From NCBI GenBank assembly GCA_028705785.1, contig JAQWCT010000023.1, positions 1-17,425 on the forward strand: a stretch of DNA of 17,425 nucleotides, given 5' to 3'. The position numbers were made by a program, and so were the translations under genes. This DNA is from Sulfurospirillaceae bacterium (GTDB lineage: Bacteria > Campylobacterota > Campylobacteria > Campylobacterales > Sulfurospirillaceae). This document shows, one piece after another, positions 1 to 7,616 of this stretch (position 1 is the first letter of the stretch; the number at the start of each line of letters is the position of its first letter). A model generated the notes under the pieces. The model saw only the letters and a list, made by a program, of their open reading frames with translations, was not told the origin of the DNA and searched no databases.

Positions 1-744
1 TTTTTGATGGCGATGGTTTTTATCATGTTCTCCTTTGGTGGGTTGGAGCTTATCGGCATTGCGGCTGCTGAAACGGATGACCCAAGCCATACGATTCCAA
101 GAGCGACTAATCAAGTTATTTACCGTATTTTGATTTTTTATATCGGTGCATTGGCGGTATTACTCTCTTTGATGCCATGGATGCAAATGACTAAAGATGT
201 CACTCCTTTTGTGATGGTTTTTCAAAGTTTAGACCAAAACTTAATCGCTCATGTGCTCAATGCCATCGTCCTAACCGCGGCACTTTCGGTGTATAACAGT
301 GGCGTTTACTCCAATTCTCGCATGATGTATGGTTTGGCGGAACAAGGCAATGCTCCAAAAGCGATGATGAATCTTAATGCTAAAGGTGTGCCTGTAAATG
401 CGGTACTTTTTTCAGCAATGGTCACGGGGCTTTGCGTAGCACTTAACTATTTTATGCCAGAAGATGCGTTCAAGTTTTTGATGGCATTGGTGGTTTCTGC
501 ACTCGTGGTTAACTGGTTTATGATTAGTTATTCGCATCTTAAATTTCGTTATGCGAAGATGAAAGAAGGTGTTGAGCCAAAGTTTAAAGCTTTTTGGTTT
601 CCTTTTGGCAATATCCTTTGTTTAGCATTTTTTGTAGGCATTTTAGGCGTGATGTTGAGCATTGAGGGGATTAGTATCTCTGTTTATTTGATTCCTGCGT
701 GGATTGGTATTTTGTATCTTGGATATAAACTCTCACGCAAATAA
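1..744 (+). CDS. aroP: Aromatic amino acid permease, AroP/PheP type (5' end outside window)
   Basis: This is the C-terminal half (about 247 residues) of a proton-coupled amino acid permease of the AAT family (APC superfamily) in the inner membrane. The reading frame is open to the left edge, so the start lies outside the window; the TTG at 4 is not a real start. The visible part begins in the conserved FSFGGLELIGIAAAETDDP segment and continues with IPRATNQV, the NSRMMYGLAEQGNAPKA loop, KGVPVNAVLFSAMVTGLC and LMALVVSALVVNWFMIS. Together these match E. coli AroP and PheP more closely than other AAT members as I recall them. About seven hydrophobic segments are visible, and the protein ends normally with a basic tail (LSRK). 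The family call is very secure. The substrate (Phe, Tyr, Trp) is inferred from similarity only; a broader amino acid permease is possible. Confidence 0.85.
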   Translation, partial: FLMAMVFIMFSFGGLELIGIAAAETDDPSHTIPRATNQVIYRILIFYIGALAVLLSLMPWMQMTKDVTPFVMVFQSLDQNLIAHVLNAIVLTAALSVYNSGVYSNSRMMYGLAEQGNAPKAMMNLNAKGVPVNAVLFSAMVTGLCVALNYFMPEDAFKFLMALVVSALVVNWFMISYSHLKFRYAKMKEGVEPKFKAFWFPFGNILCLAFFVGILGVMLSIEGISISVYLIPAWIGILYLGYKLSRK

Positions 745-745
745 T

Positions 746-775
746 CCTTACATGTAAAGTGCTTTACATGTAGGG
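746..775 (+). terminator. Inverted repeat after aroP built from two TTACATGTAA-type motifs
   Basis: The arms 746-759 and 762-775 pair over 14 positions, with one T-G wobble (748/773) and a 2-nt centre (TG). Each arm contains one copy of the TTACATGTA palindrome. It starts 2 bp after the permease stop codon, so it probably ends that transcript. No U-run follows on the + strand, so it may act as a Rho-assisted or processing hairpin rather than a textbook intrinsic terminator. Confidence 0.55.
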
Positions 776-778
776 TGT

Positions 779-1044
779 TAGACTTCTTGCATAACCTAAC
801 GCAATGGCATTGTTCACACAAGAGACAATAGCGAGGCACATTTTTGAGTCATAGCTAAAGCTATGGCGATGAAATGTAACGAAGCTAGTGTCTCTTGTGT
901 GAACAACCCTACGGGCAAGTGTGAAAAGAAAATTCTAACTTCGTTAAAAAATCTTACCTTGCAATAAGCAAGGCTTCAATTTTTTGCCTTGTTATAATTT
1001 CTTTTGACACTTGTGCCATTGTGTTAGGTTATGCAAGAAGTCTA
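779..1044. repeat. MITE-like palindromic element with 31-bp terminal inverted repeats
   Basis: The ends 779-809 and 1014-1044 are reverse complements over 31 bp with a single G/T mismatch (801/1022). Inside are two further long stems placed side by side. Stem A is 810-832 with 884-906 (23 bp, one mismatch), enclosing a small CATAGC/GCTATG hairpin at 850-865. Stem B is about 916-934 with 995-1013 (two to three mismatches), enclosing a CCTTGC/GCAAGG hairpin at 957-973. The whole can fold as a three-way junction in single-stranded DNA or RNA. It has no credible ORF and no transposase. The outermost bases are TA on both sides of GACTTC...GAAGTC, which fits a 2-bp TA target duplication but could equally be part of the repeat. 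Together with the terminator it fills the 369-bp gap between aroP and the TSUP gene. Confidence 0.75.
993..998 (+). promoter_or_regulatory. TATAAT box inside the repeat element, facing the TSUP gene
   Basis: A perfect TATAAT lies near the right end of the palindromic element, preceded by a T-rich stretch (CAATTTTTTGCC). Sigma70 promoters of Campylobacterota often have a good -10 and a T-rich upstream region without a -35. If active, transcription would start near 1005 and leave the element towards the TSUP-uvrA pair. Assigned from the motif only. Confidence 0.35.
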
Positions 1045-1077
1045 TATTTTTAAATCGTTTATTAAGAGGTGTTGAAG

Positions 1078-1083
1078 TACAAT
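1078..1083 (+). promoter_or_regulatory. Possible -10 box (TACAAT) of the TSUP-uvrA pair
   Basis: TACAAT sits 30 bp before the ATG at 1114, downstream of the repeat element. No convincing -35 is seen, and the Shine-Dalgarno match upstream of 1114 is weak (TAAAG at 1098-1102). This is a weak alternative to the TATAAT at 993-998. Confidence 0.25.
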
Positions 1084-1113
1084 CTAACATCTTAATTTAA
1101 AGTTGGCATATCG

Positions 1114-1851
1114 ATGTTGGTGGGACTTGCATTTTTTGGCGTTTTAGTGGGTTTTTCTTCGGGATTTTTTGGCATTGGTGGCGGAACGATTTTGGTTCCC
1201 TCCTTGATTTATCTCGGATATGACATCAAAATGGCGATAGGAATTTCTGTCATGCAGATGATTTTTAGCTCGATGTTTGGCTCTTATGTCAATTATAAAG
1301 CAGGTGTTTTACAGTTTAACAGTGGATTGTTTTTAGGGTTTGGCGCACTCTTTGGCGCGGCACTTAGTGGCCCCATTGTCAATTATTTGCCACAAATTGC
1401 TTTATTGATTATGTTCGCAATCACCTTGGCTCTTTCGATTTACAAATTTTTTACCGCACCGCTTGAGCCAAAAAGTGCGCCCAATGAGTCTAAAATAGTC
1501 CTTTTTATCGTGGGTGTCATCATCGGTGCGATTGCAATTAGCACAGGGACGGGTGGTGCTATCTTTTTAACCCCTGCTTTAGTGGGTTTTATGAATTGGG
1601 ATATTAGAAAAGCAGTGGGGACAACACTCTTTTTTATTATTTTTGGTTCAATTTCAGGTTTTATCAGTCTCTCCGCTAATGGTTTAGTTGACTATCCAGC
1701 AGGATTTGCCGTGGGTCTAGGTTCTTTAGCTGGCGTCTATTTTGGCGTCAAAGTTTCACACAAAGTGAGTAAGACCGTTCAAAAAAGAGCACTGTTGATT
1801 TTATATATCATCATGTTTATACTCACACTCAATAAAATTATCAATGGTTAG
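1114..1851 (+). CDS. TauE/SafE (TSUP) family membrane permease
   Basis: A 245-residue, very hydrophobic protein with about eight predicted membrane segments arranged as two homologous halves, as is usual for the TSUP family (sulfite exporter TauE/SafE and relatives). The first half carries GFFGIGGGTILVPSLIYLG (about residues 18-36) followed by AIGISVMQMIFSS. The second half carries the matching STGTGGAIFLTPALVGF and KAVGTTLFFIIFGSISGF. Family members move small sulfur or organic anions such as sulfite, sulfoacetate or thiosulfate across the inner membrane; the substrate here cannot be read from sequence. uvrA follows after 6 bp, so the two are probably co-transcribed, without an obvious functional link. 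A sulfur oxyanion role would suit a tetrathionate-respiring organism, but that is only inference because the ttr genes are about 12 kb away. Confidence 0.88.
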   Translation: MLVGLAFFGVLVGFSSGFFGIGGGTILVPSLIYLGYDIKMAIGISVMQMIFSSMFGSYVNYKAGVLQFNSGLFLGFGALFGAALSGPIVNYLPQIALLIMFAITLALSIYKFFTAPLEPKSAPNESKIVLFIVGVIIGAIAISTGTGGAIFLTPALVGFMNWDIRKAVGTTLFFIIFGSISGFISLSANGLVDYPAGFAVGLGSLAGVYFGVKVSHKVSKTVQKRALLILYIIMFILTLNKIING

Positions 1852-1857
1852 GTTAAA

Positions 1858-4674
1858 ATGATCAAAATTTATGGCGCAAAAGAAAATAATCTTAAAAATA
1901 TTAGTTTAGAAATCCCCAAAAATAAGCTCGTAGTCTTCACAGGTTTAAGTGGAAGTGGCAAAAGTACCTTAGCGTTTGATACGCTCTACGCAGAGGGACA
2001 ACGCCGCTACATCGAGTCTCTCTCTTCGTATGCAAGACAATTCTTAGACAGAGTAGGGAAGCCTGATGTTGAAAAGATAGAAGGGCTAACTCCAGCTATC
2101 GCTATCGACCAAAAAACAACGAGTAAAAATCCCCGCTCAACCGTGGGCACGATTACCGAGATTTATGATTATTTGCGACTTTTATATGCACGCGTTGGCA
2201 AACAACACTGCCATCAATGCGGTAAAGAGATTTCGCAAATGTCTGTTGCGGACATCATAGAGCAAGTACTCAAACTTCCTGAAAATACCAAGTTGGCTAT
2301 CCTAGCACCTCTCGTGCGTGAGAAAAAAGGTAGTTTTGCAGATATGATAGAGTCCTTGCGCCATAAAGGCTATGTAAGGGCGATGATAGATGGCGTGATG
2401 GTGAGACTTGATGAAGAAGTGGAACTCTCCAAAACGAAAAAACATACCATCAAAGTCGTGATTGACCGCGTGGTGATTAAAGAAGAAAACAGAGATAGGA
2501 TTGCCACCGATATTGAAAAATCACTGCTTGAGAGTTATGGTGAAGTAGAACTTGACATCTTAAATCATGAAGAAGTAGGACTTCCTACAGCGCATATTCA
2601 TTACAGTGAGCATTTGGCGTGTTTTGATTGTAAAATCAGTTTTGAGCCATTAGAGCCTCTCTCGTTTTCGTTCAATTCTCCCAAAGGGGCGTGTCCAGTA
2701 TGCGATGGTTTGGGTATCCGCTATACGCTGGATTTGAAAAAAATCATCAATGAACATGTGAGTATCGATGAGGGCGCTATCAAGATATTTTATGGCTTCA
2801 ATAAAAGTTTTTATGCCAAATTTTTAACGGCATATTGTGTCGCCGCAGGCATTGATACCAAAGTGCCTTATGAAGAGCTTGAAGAGCATCAACAAAAATC
2901 TATCTTGCATGGTGGCGTAGAAGAAGCAACTTTCTTTTGGAAAAAACATAAACTTACCAGAAAATGGGAAGGTGTCATCAAAATTGCCTACGATATGCTC
3001 AAAGATGAAAAAGAACTCGGTGAATATATGAGTGAAAAAACCTGCGATACTTGTGGCGGATATAGACTCAAAAAAGAGAGTTTGTCCGTCAAGCTTTTAA
3101 ATAAAAATATCGCCGATATCCTAGAACTCCCTATCGACAAATGTTTGGAATTTTTCAAAGATGAGGAGAGTTTTTCGTATATGAAGGCGCAACATAAGAT
3201 GATTGCGGAGCCAATTTTAAAAGAGATTAAAGAGCGGCTTTTCTTCTTGTTTGATGTCGGACTTGGCTACATCAGTTTAGGACGAGATGCGAGAACCATT
3301 AGTGGTGGTGAAGCGCAACGCATCCGTATCGCTTCACAAATCGGGAGTGGTTTGACGGGTGTTATGTATGTTCTGGATGAACCTAGCATCGGGCTTCATG
3401 AACGAGATACACTAAAACTCATCCGTACTTTGCGCAACCTTCAACAAAAAGGCAATTCTGTTATCGTGGTAGAACACGATAAGGAGACGATTCAAGCGGC
3501 AGATTTTGTCGTAGACATCGGGCCTGGGGCTGGAAAATTTGGGGGAGAAATCGTCTTTAGTGGTACTAATGATGAACTTTTAAAAAGCGATACGCTCACG
3601 GCTTCGTATCTTAATGGCACAAAAACAATTAACTATCAAGAGAATAGACCACAAACCAGATGGATAACCCTTGGAAATGTCAGTATCAATAATATTGTCA
3701 ATCTCGATGTGAAAATTCCTCTTGGCAATTTAGTCGCGATTACGGGTGTGAGTGGAAGTGGTAAAAGCTCACTCATTCTTCAGACTCTTTTACCAGTGGC
3801 GAAAGAATTTCTCAACCGTGCCAAAAAAGTGACTAAAGTTGCAGGTATCGAGTGCAGTGGACTTGAACAACTCGACAAAGTTATCTATCTTGACCAAAGC
3901 CCCATTGGGCGAACACCACGAAGTAATCCCGCGACTTATACGGGCGTAATGGATGAGATAAGACTCTTGTTTTCAAAAACAAAAGAAGCACAAATAAGAG
4001 GTTACAGTGTGGGGCGATTTTCATTTAATGTCAAAGGTGGCAGATGTGAAAAGTGTCAAGGTGATGGTGAAATCAAGATAGAGATGCACTTTTTGCCTGA
4101 CATCATGGTCAAATGTGATAGTTGTAAGGGGCATCGTTACAATGCCCAAACGCTTGAAATTAAGTATAAAGGCAAATCCATCTCGGATGTTTTGAGCATG
4201 AGCGTGGATGAAGCATACGAATTTTTCAAAGCCATCCCTAAAATAAACCAAAAAGTTCAAACGCTTGTCGATGTAGGACTAGGCTATATTACCTTGGGTC
4301 AAAATGCGGTGACTTTGAGTGGTGGCGAGGCTCAACGCATCAAACTTTCCAAAGAGTTGAGTAAAAAAGACACAGGAAACACACTCTATGTTTTAGATGA
4401 GCCTACAACAGGTCTTCATTTTGCAGATGTCGATAGATTGGTCAAAGTATTGCATCATCTCACCGACATGGGCAATAGTGTTTTAGTGATTGAACACAAT
4501 ATGGATGTGATGAAAAATGCCGACTACATCATCGACATGGGGCCAGAGGGCGGAAATTATGGTGGAAAGATAGTGGATGTGGGAACACCTTTACATATAG
4601 CGCAAAATGCCGAGAAAAGCGGAAGTTATACGGGCAAATTTTTAGCGATTGAATTAGGGCTTGAAAAGAAATAA
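1858..4674 (+). CDS. uvrA: UvrABC excinuclease subunit A (DNA damage recognition ATPase)
   Basis: A complete UvrA of 938 residues, close to the usual 935-950. UvrA dimerises, binds damaged DNA and loads UvrB in nucleotide excision repair in the cytoplasm. Both ABC ATPase modules are intact. Module I has Walker A GLSGSGKST at 29-37, signature ISGGEAQR at 481-488 and Walker B VLDEPS with D507/E508. Module II has Walker A GVSGSGKSS at 630-638, signature LSGGEAQR at 820-827 and Walker B VLDEPT with D847/E848. The two family zinc sites are present: C255/C258/C279/C282 and the C-terminal finger C730/C733/C753/C756. An extra CHQC pair lies near 118-121, as in other UvrAs. The ATG at 1858 is 6 bp after the TSUP stop, and the N-terminus (MIKIYGAKENNLKN) aligns with family starts. 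No defect was seen. Confidence 0.98.
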   Translation: MIKIYGAKENNLKNISLEIPKNKLVVFTGLSGSGKSTLAFDTLYAEGQRRYIESLSSYARQFLDRVGKPDVEKIEGLTPAIAIDQKTTSKNPRSTVGTITEIYDYLRLLYARVGKQHCHQCGKEISQMSVADIIEQVLKLPENTKLAILAPLVREKKGSFADMIESLRHKGYVRAMIDGVMVRLDEEVELSKTKKHTIKVVIDRVVIKEENRDRIATDIEKSLLESYGEVELDILNHEEVGLPTAHIHYSEHLACFDCKISFEPLEPLSFSFNSPKGACPVCDGLGIRYTLDLKKIINEHVSIDEGAIKIFYGFNKSFYAKFLTAYCVAAGIDTKVPYEELEEHQQKSILHGGVEEATFFWKKHKLTRKWEGVIKIAYDMLKDEKELGEYMSEKTCDTCGGYRLKKESLSVKLLNKNIADILELPIDKCLEFFKDEESFSYMKAQHKMIAEPILKEIKERLFFLFDVGLGYISLGRDARTISGGEAQRIRIASQIGSGLTGVMYVLDEPSIGLHERDTLKLIRTLRNLQQKGNSVIVVEHDKETIQAADFVVDIGPGAGKFGGEIVFSGTNDELLKSDTLTASYLNGTKTINYQENRPQTRWITLGNVSINNIVNLDVKIPLGNLVAITGVSGSGKSSLILQTLLPVAKEFLNRAKKVTKVAGIECSGLEQLDKVIYLDQSPIGRTPRSNPATYTGVMDEIRLLFSKTKEAQIRGYSVGRFSFNVKGGRCEKCQGDGEIKIEMHFLPDIMVKCDSCKGHRYNAQTLEIKYKGKSISDVLSMSVDEAYEFFKAIPKINQKVQTLVDVGLGYITLGQNAVTLSGGEAQRIKLSKELSKKDTGNTLYVLDEPTTGLHFADVDRLVKVLHHLTDMGNSVLVIEHNMDVMKNADYIIDMGPEGGNYGGKIVDVGTPLHIAQNAEKSGSYTGKFLAIELGLEKK

Positions 4675-4726
4675 TCAAATTTGTTTCATTTTGTAACTCT
4701 TCAATCTAAAAAAGCATTCGTTTATC

Positions 4727-4740
4727 CTTTACATGTAAAG
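4727..4740. repeat. Dispersed palindrome, copy in uvrA-dctA gap (perfect 14 bp)
   Basis: CTTTACATGTAAAG is a perfect 14-bp palindrome and the most symmetric copy in the window. It lies about 28 bp upstream of the TATAAT of the first dctA, near where a -35 region or an activator site would sit. It could be an operator for dctA, but copies inside genes argue for a more general role. Confidence 0.7.
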
Positions 4741-4767
4741 ATACATAAGATGTACATATCCTTTCAT

Positions 4768-4773
4768 TATAAT
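4768..4773 (+). promoter_or_regulatory. -10 box (TATAAT) of first dctA
   Basis: A perfect TATAAT lies 32 bp before the preferred TTG start at 4806, with expected transcription start near 4780. This makes the upstream TTG at 4779 unlikely as a start, because it would sit at or before the 5' end of the mRNA. Confidence 0.6.
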
Positions 4774-4792
4774 CAGCTTTGAAAAAATCTAC

Positions 4793-4799
4793 AAAAGGA
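4793..4799 (+). promoter_or_regulatory. Ribosome binding site fixing the start of first dctA
   Basis: AAAAGGA is followed by a 6-nt spacer and TTG at 4806. It supports 4806 over the in-frame TTG at 4779, and the resulting 442 residues equal the length of the second copy. Confidence 0.7.
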
Positions 4800-4805
4800 T
4801 ATGTC

Positions 4806-6134
4806 TTGGAAAATGTACAAGCAGTTCAAGTAAAGAAAAAAAATTGGATGGATTATACCCTTAAAAGCTTGGCTTTTTGGGTTATATTTGCCATTACAGC
4901 AGGTATTCTCTTTGGTATGTACGATCCGAAAATGGCGATACAAGCAAAACCGGGTATCGACTGGTTTATACAAGCGTTAAAGTGGTTGGTAGGACCTATC
5001 ATTTTCTTGACCATCATTTCGGGCATTGTTGGTTTGGAAAGTCTTAAGGAAGTTGGTTCTATCGGGCTTAAAGCATTTATATACTTTGAGGTTGTAAGTA
5101 CTTTAGCACTGGCAATTGGTGTTTTATTTGGAAATATATTTGGACCAGGGCGTGGTATGAATATTCCCGTAGAATCCCTAGATGCCAAAAGTGTGGCTAA
5201 ATTTACAACCAATACGCAAGATGTAGGTTCAGTGTGGAATATCCTTAAAGGTGCCGTTCCAAGTGATCCAATTTCTCCATTCCTCAATGGAAGTACCCTT
5301 CAAGTCCTTTTTATGGCGCTTGTTTTGGCGATTTCTATTTCAGCATTTGGTGGCAAATACAAAGCGCAAATCCTTAGACCTCTAGAAATTGCCCAAAACT
5401 TTTTCTTCAAAATTTTAACGATTTTAATGTGGTTAAGCCCTGTTGCATCCTTTAGTGCTATGGCATTTTTGATCGGTAAGTTTGGTGTTGCTTCATTGAT
5501 TAATATGGCAAGCTTACTAGGGGTTATGTTGATTTCTGTTCTTGCCTTTATCTTTGGCGTCTTGGGCTTAATTATGGCGTTTTACAAAATCAATATTTTC
5601 AAATTTATGCGTTTCATTTACAAAGAAGTTCTCATTGTTTTTGCGACTTCTTCAAGCGAATCAGCGTTGGCTCCTTTGATGAGAAGACTAGAAGCTGCAG
5701 GAGTGAGCAGAGGAACAACAGGACTTGTTATCCCAACAGGATATTCATTTAACCTTGATTGTACGAACATCTATCTTTCACTTTCCATCATCTTCCTTTC
5801 TCAAGCGTTCAACATTCCTTTAACCCTTGGTGAGCAGTTAAGTATCATTCTTATCTTGATGATTACTTCAAAAGGAGCAGTGGGTGTAACGGGATCTGGC
5901 TTTATCGTTCTTGCAGGAACTTTATCTTCTATGGGTGGCGTTCTTCCTGTGGCTACGGTTTCAGTATTGCTCGGTGTTGATAAATTTATGAGCGAGATGA
6001 GAGCGGTTGGAAATCTATGTGGAAATGCAGTTGCATGTGTCGTTGTTGGTGCATGGGACAAACAAATCGATATGGAAAAATTCAAATACTCACTAGACAA
6101 TCCAGAAACTGTTGCGGATGCAATTCCTGGTTAA
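4806..6134 (+). CDS. dctA: C4-dicarboxylate:cation symporter, DctA type, copy 1
   Basis: An inner-membrane symporter of the DAACS/SDF family (442 residues), most like DctA, which imports succinate, fumarate, malate or aspartate with protons or sodium. Family hallmarks are visible: FEVVSTLALAIGVLFG, the serine-rich re-entrant loop TSSSESAL (281-288), GLVIPTGYSFNLDCTNIYL in the seventh helix with D318 at the sodium-site position, KGAVGVTGSGFIVLAGTLS in the second hairpin, and DKFMSEMRAVGNLCGNAVA in the eighth helix. The last has the DctA-type pattern, not the Asp that binds amino acid substrates in glutamate transporters. The family glycine after D318 is a cysteine here. The TTG start at 4806 is chosen from the Shine-Dalgarno, the promoter position and the exact length match to copy 2. 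A second copy follows 140 bp downstream. Exact substrate is inferred. Confidence 0.9.
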   Translation: MENVQAVQVKKKNWMDYTLKSLAFWVIFAITAGILFGMYDPKMAIQAKPGIDWFIQALKWLVGPIIFLTIISGIVGLESLKEVGSIGLKAFIYFEVVSTLALAIGVLFGNIFGPGRGMNIPVESLDAKSVAKFTTNTQDVGSVWNILKGAVPSDPISPFLNGSTLQVLFMALVLAISISAFGGKYKAQILRPLEIAQNFFFKILTILMWLSPVASFSAMAFLIGKFGVASLINMASLLGVMLISVLAFIFGVLGLIMAFYKINIFKFMRFIYKEVLIVFATSSSESALAPLMRRLEAAGVSRGTTGLVIPTGYSFNLDCTNIYLSLSIIFLSQAFNIPLTLGEQLSIILILMITSKGAVGVTGSGFIVLAGTLSSMGGVLPVATVSVLLGVDKFMSEMRAVGNLCGNAVACVVVGAWDKQIDMEKFKYSLDNPETVADAIPG

Positions 6135-6150
6135 TTCAAAAAAATATCAC

Positions 6151-6183
6151 TAAGCTAATGAGATTGAAAACCTCATTAGCTTA
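6151..6183 (+). terminator. Hairpin between the two dctA copies
   Basis: A perfect 12-bp inverted repeat (TAAGCTAATGAG / CTCATTAGCTTA) with a 9-nt loop lies 17 bp after the stop of copy 1. The following sequence is T-rich but broken (TTATTCGCGTTTCTC), so termination may be partial. It separates the transcripts of the two symporter genes. Confidence 0.65.
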
Positions 6184-6230
6184 TTCGCGTTTCTCTCCCT
6201 AAAAATCTCATTTAAATCCTTTTTGTTTGC

Positions 6231-6236
6231 CATAAT
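6231..6236 (+). promoter_or_regulatory. Possible -10 box (CATAAT) of second dctA
   Basis: CATAAT, preceded by a T-rich tract (CCTTTTTGTTTGC), lies 39 bp before the TTG at 6275. The spacing and T-rich context resemble the promoter of the first copy. Confidence 0.4.
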
Positions 6237-6274
6237 GTTCAATTATTTTTCAGTATGGCAAAAGAGGTGTTTGA

Positions 6275-7603
6275 TTGAAAACGGTTGCAAAAAAAAGAAA
6301 AACGAAAAAAAATTGGACACATTATACCCTTAAAAGTTTAGCTTTTTGGGTTATTTGTGCGATTGTCGCAGGGGTTGCCTTTGGTATGGTTGATCCCATT
6401 AATGCTATTAAAGCAAAACCAGGTATTGATTGGTTTATTCAAATCCTTAAATGGTTAGTTGGGCCGATTATCTTCTTAACGATTATCTCGGGTATTGTGG
6501 GACTTGAAAGCCTCAAAGAGGTTGGTTCTATCGGTTTGAAAGCATTCATCTATTTTGAGGTCGTCAGCACTTTTGCACTTGCCATTGGTGTTTTATTTGG
6601 CAATTTGTTAAACCCAGGGCAGGGGATGAATCTCTCCATCGAATCTTTAGACGCTTCAAGCGTTGAAAGCTTTACCCAAACGAAACAAGAGGTTGGTTCA
6701 GCATGGAGCATTCTTAAAAGTGCCATTCCACACGACCCAATTTCTCCATTTCTTCATGGTGACACACTTCAAGTGCTTACGATGGCACTTGTATTGGCTA
6801 TTCTTATCTCTGCTTTTGGTGGAAAATACAAACCTGCTATCTTAAAACCAATCGAAAAGGCTCAAAACTTTTTCTTTAAAATTTTAACGCTCATCATGTG
6901 GTCAAGCCCCATTGCAAGTTTTAGTGCGATGGCATTTTTGATTGGTAAGTTTGGTATCTCATCACTGATTGGAATGGCAAATTTATTAGGAGTGATGCTT
7001 GTTTCTGTGCTAGTCTTTACCTTTGGCATTTTAGGTATTATCTTATGGTTTTATAAAATCAATGTATTTAAGTTTATGCGTTTTATCTCAAAAGAGGTGT
7101 TGATAGTCTTTGCAACCTCTTCGAGTGAAGCAGCACTCGCACCGCTTATGAGACGGCTTGAAGCTGCAGGGGTGAGCAGAGGAACGACAGGTCTGGTCAT
7201 TCCTACGGGATACTCTTTTAACCTTGGTTGTACCAACATCTATCTAGCCCTTTCCATCATTTTTCTCTCTCAAGCGTTCAATGTACCTTTGACACTGGGG
7301 GAACAAATGAGCATTATTCTTATTTTGATGGTGACTTCAAAAGGTGCAGTAGGTGTGACAGGCTCAGGGATTATCATCCTTGCAGGAACTTTATCAGCGA
7401 TGGGGGGAGCCATTCCTGTTGCAACAGTTGCCGTTTTGTTAGGTGTTGATAAATTTATGAGTGAGATGCGAGCTGTGGGAAATCTATGTGGTAATGCCGT
7501 CGCGACTGTTTTTGTCGGTGTTTGGGATAAACAGATTGATATGAAAAAATTTAGACATGCACTTGATCACCCAGAAAGTGTTGAAGATGCGATACCTGGT
7601 TAA
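6275..7603 (+). CDS. dctA: C4-dicarboxylate:cation symporter, DctA type, copy 2 (sodium-site Asp replaced by Gly)
   Basis: A full-length tandem paralogue of the preceding gene (442 residues, aligning without gaps; by eye roughly three quarters or more identical). It has the same DAACS/SDF landmarks: TSSSEAAL (281-288), GLVIPTGYSFNL, KGAVGVTGSGIIILAGTLS and DKFMSEMRAVGNLCGNAVA. The odd feature is in the NLDxT motif of helix 7. Residue 318 is Gly (codon GGT at 7226-7228), where copy 1 has Asp (GAT). In the archaeal homologue GltPh the corresponding Asp312 of NMDGT takes part in sodium binding. The TTG start follows AAAGAGG (about 6260-6266) and matches the length of copy 1. No frameshift or stop is present, so the gene is under selection or only recently changed. 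It may transport with altered cation coupling, act as a sensor, or be partly impaired. Confidence 0.88.
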   Translation: MKTVAKKRKTKKNWTHYTLKSLAFWVICAIVAGVAFGMVDPINAIKAKPGIDWFIQILKWLVGPIIFLTIISGIVGLESLKEVGSIGLKAFIYFEVVSTFALAIGVLFGNLLNPGQGMNLSIESLDASSVESFTQTKQEVGSAWSILKSAIPHDPISPFLHGDTLQVLTMALVLAILISAFGGKYKPAILKPIEKAQNFFFKILTLIMWSSPIASFSAMAFLIGKFGISSLIGMANLLGVMLVSVLVFTFGILGIILWFYKINVFKFMRFISKEVLIVFATSSSEAALAPLMRRLEAAGVSRGTTGLVIPTGYSFNLGCTNIYLALSIIFLSQAFNVPLTLGEQMSIILILMVTSKGAVGVTGSGIIILAGTLSAMGGAIPVATVAVLLGVDKFMSEMRAVGNLCGNAVATVFVGVWDKQIDMKKFRHALDHPESVEDAIPG

Positions 7604-7616
7604 TTTTTTGATGAGT

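Noticed and set aside
779..1044. Cloverleaf-like repeat as a tRNA, riboswitch or CRISPR leader
   Set aside because: It is too long, lacks tRNA T-loop and anticodon features, has no spacer-repeat periodicity, and its stems are long perfect DNA palindromes typical of mobile repeats.
4727..4740. TTTACATGTAAA as a Crp/Fnr-type operator
   Set aside because: It does not match TTGAT-N4-ATCAA or TGTGA-N6-TCACA, and the same word recurs inside polA and the kinase gene, so an operator role for all copies is unlikely.
4779..4805. TTG at 4779 as start of the first dctA (451 residues)
   Set aside because: It lies at the expected transcription start of the TATAAT at 4768 and has no Shine-Dalgarno. TTG 4806 has AAAAGGA 6 nt upstream and gives exactly the 442 residues of copy 2.
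4853..5287. 144-codon open frame on the minus strand inside dctA copy 1
   Set aside because: It is antisense to a clear SDF-family gene, has no recognisable motif and arises from codon bias of the real gene.
6017..6202. Cys-rich 61-codon frame overlapping the end of dctA copy 1
   Set aside because: It is an alternative frame of conserved dctA sequence that runs into the terminator hairpin; no Shine-Dalgarno and no codon bias of its own.
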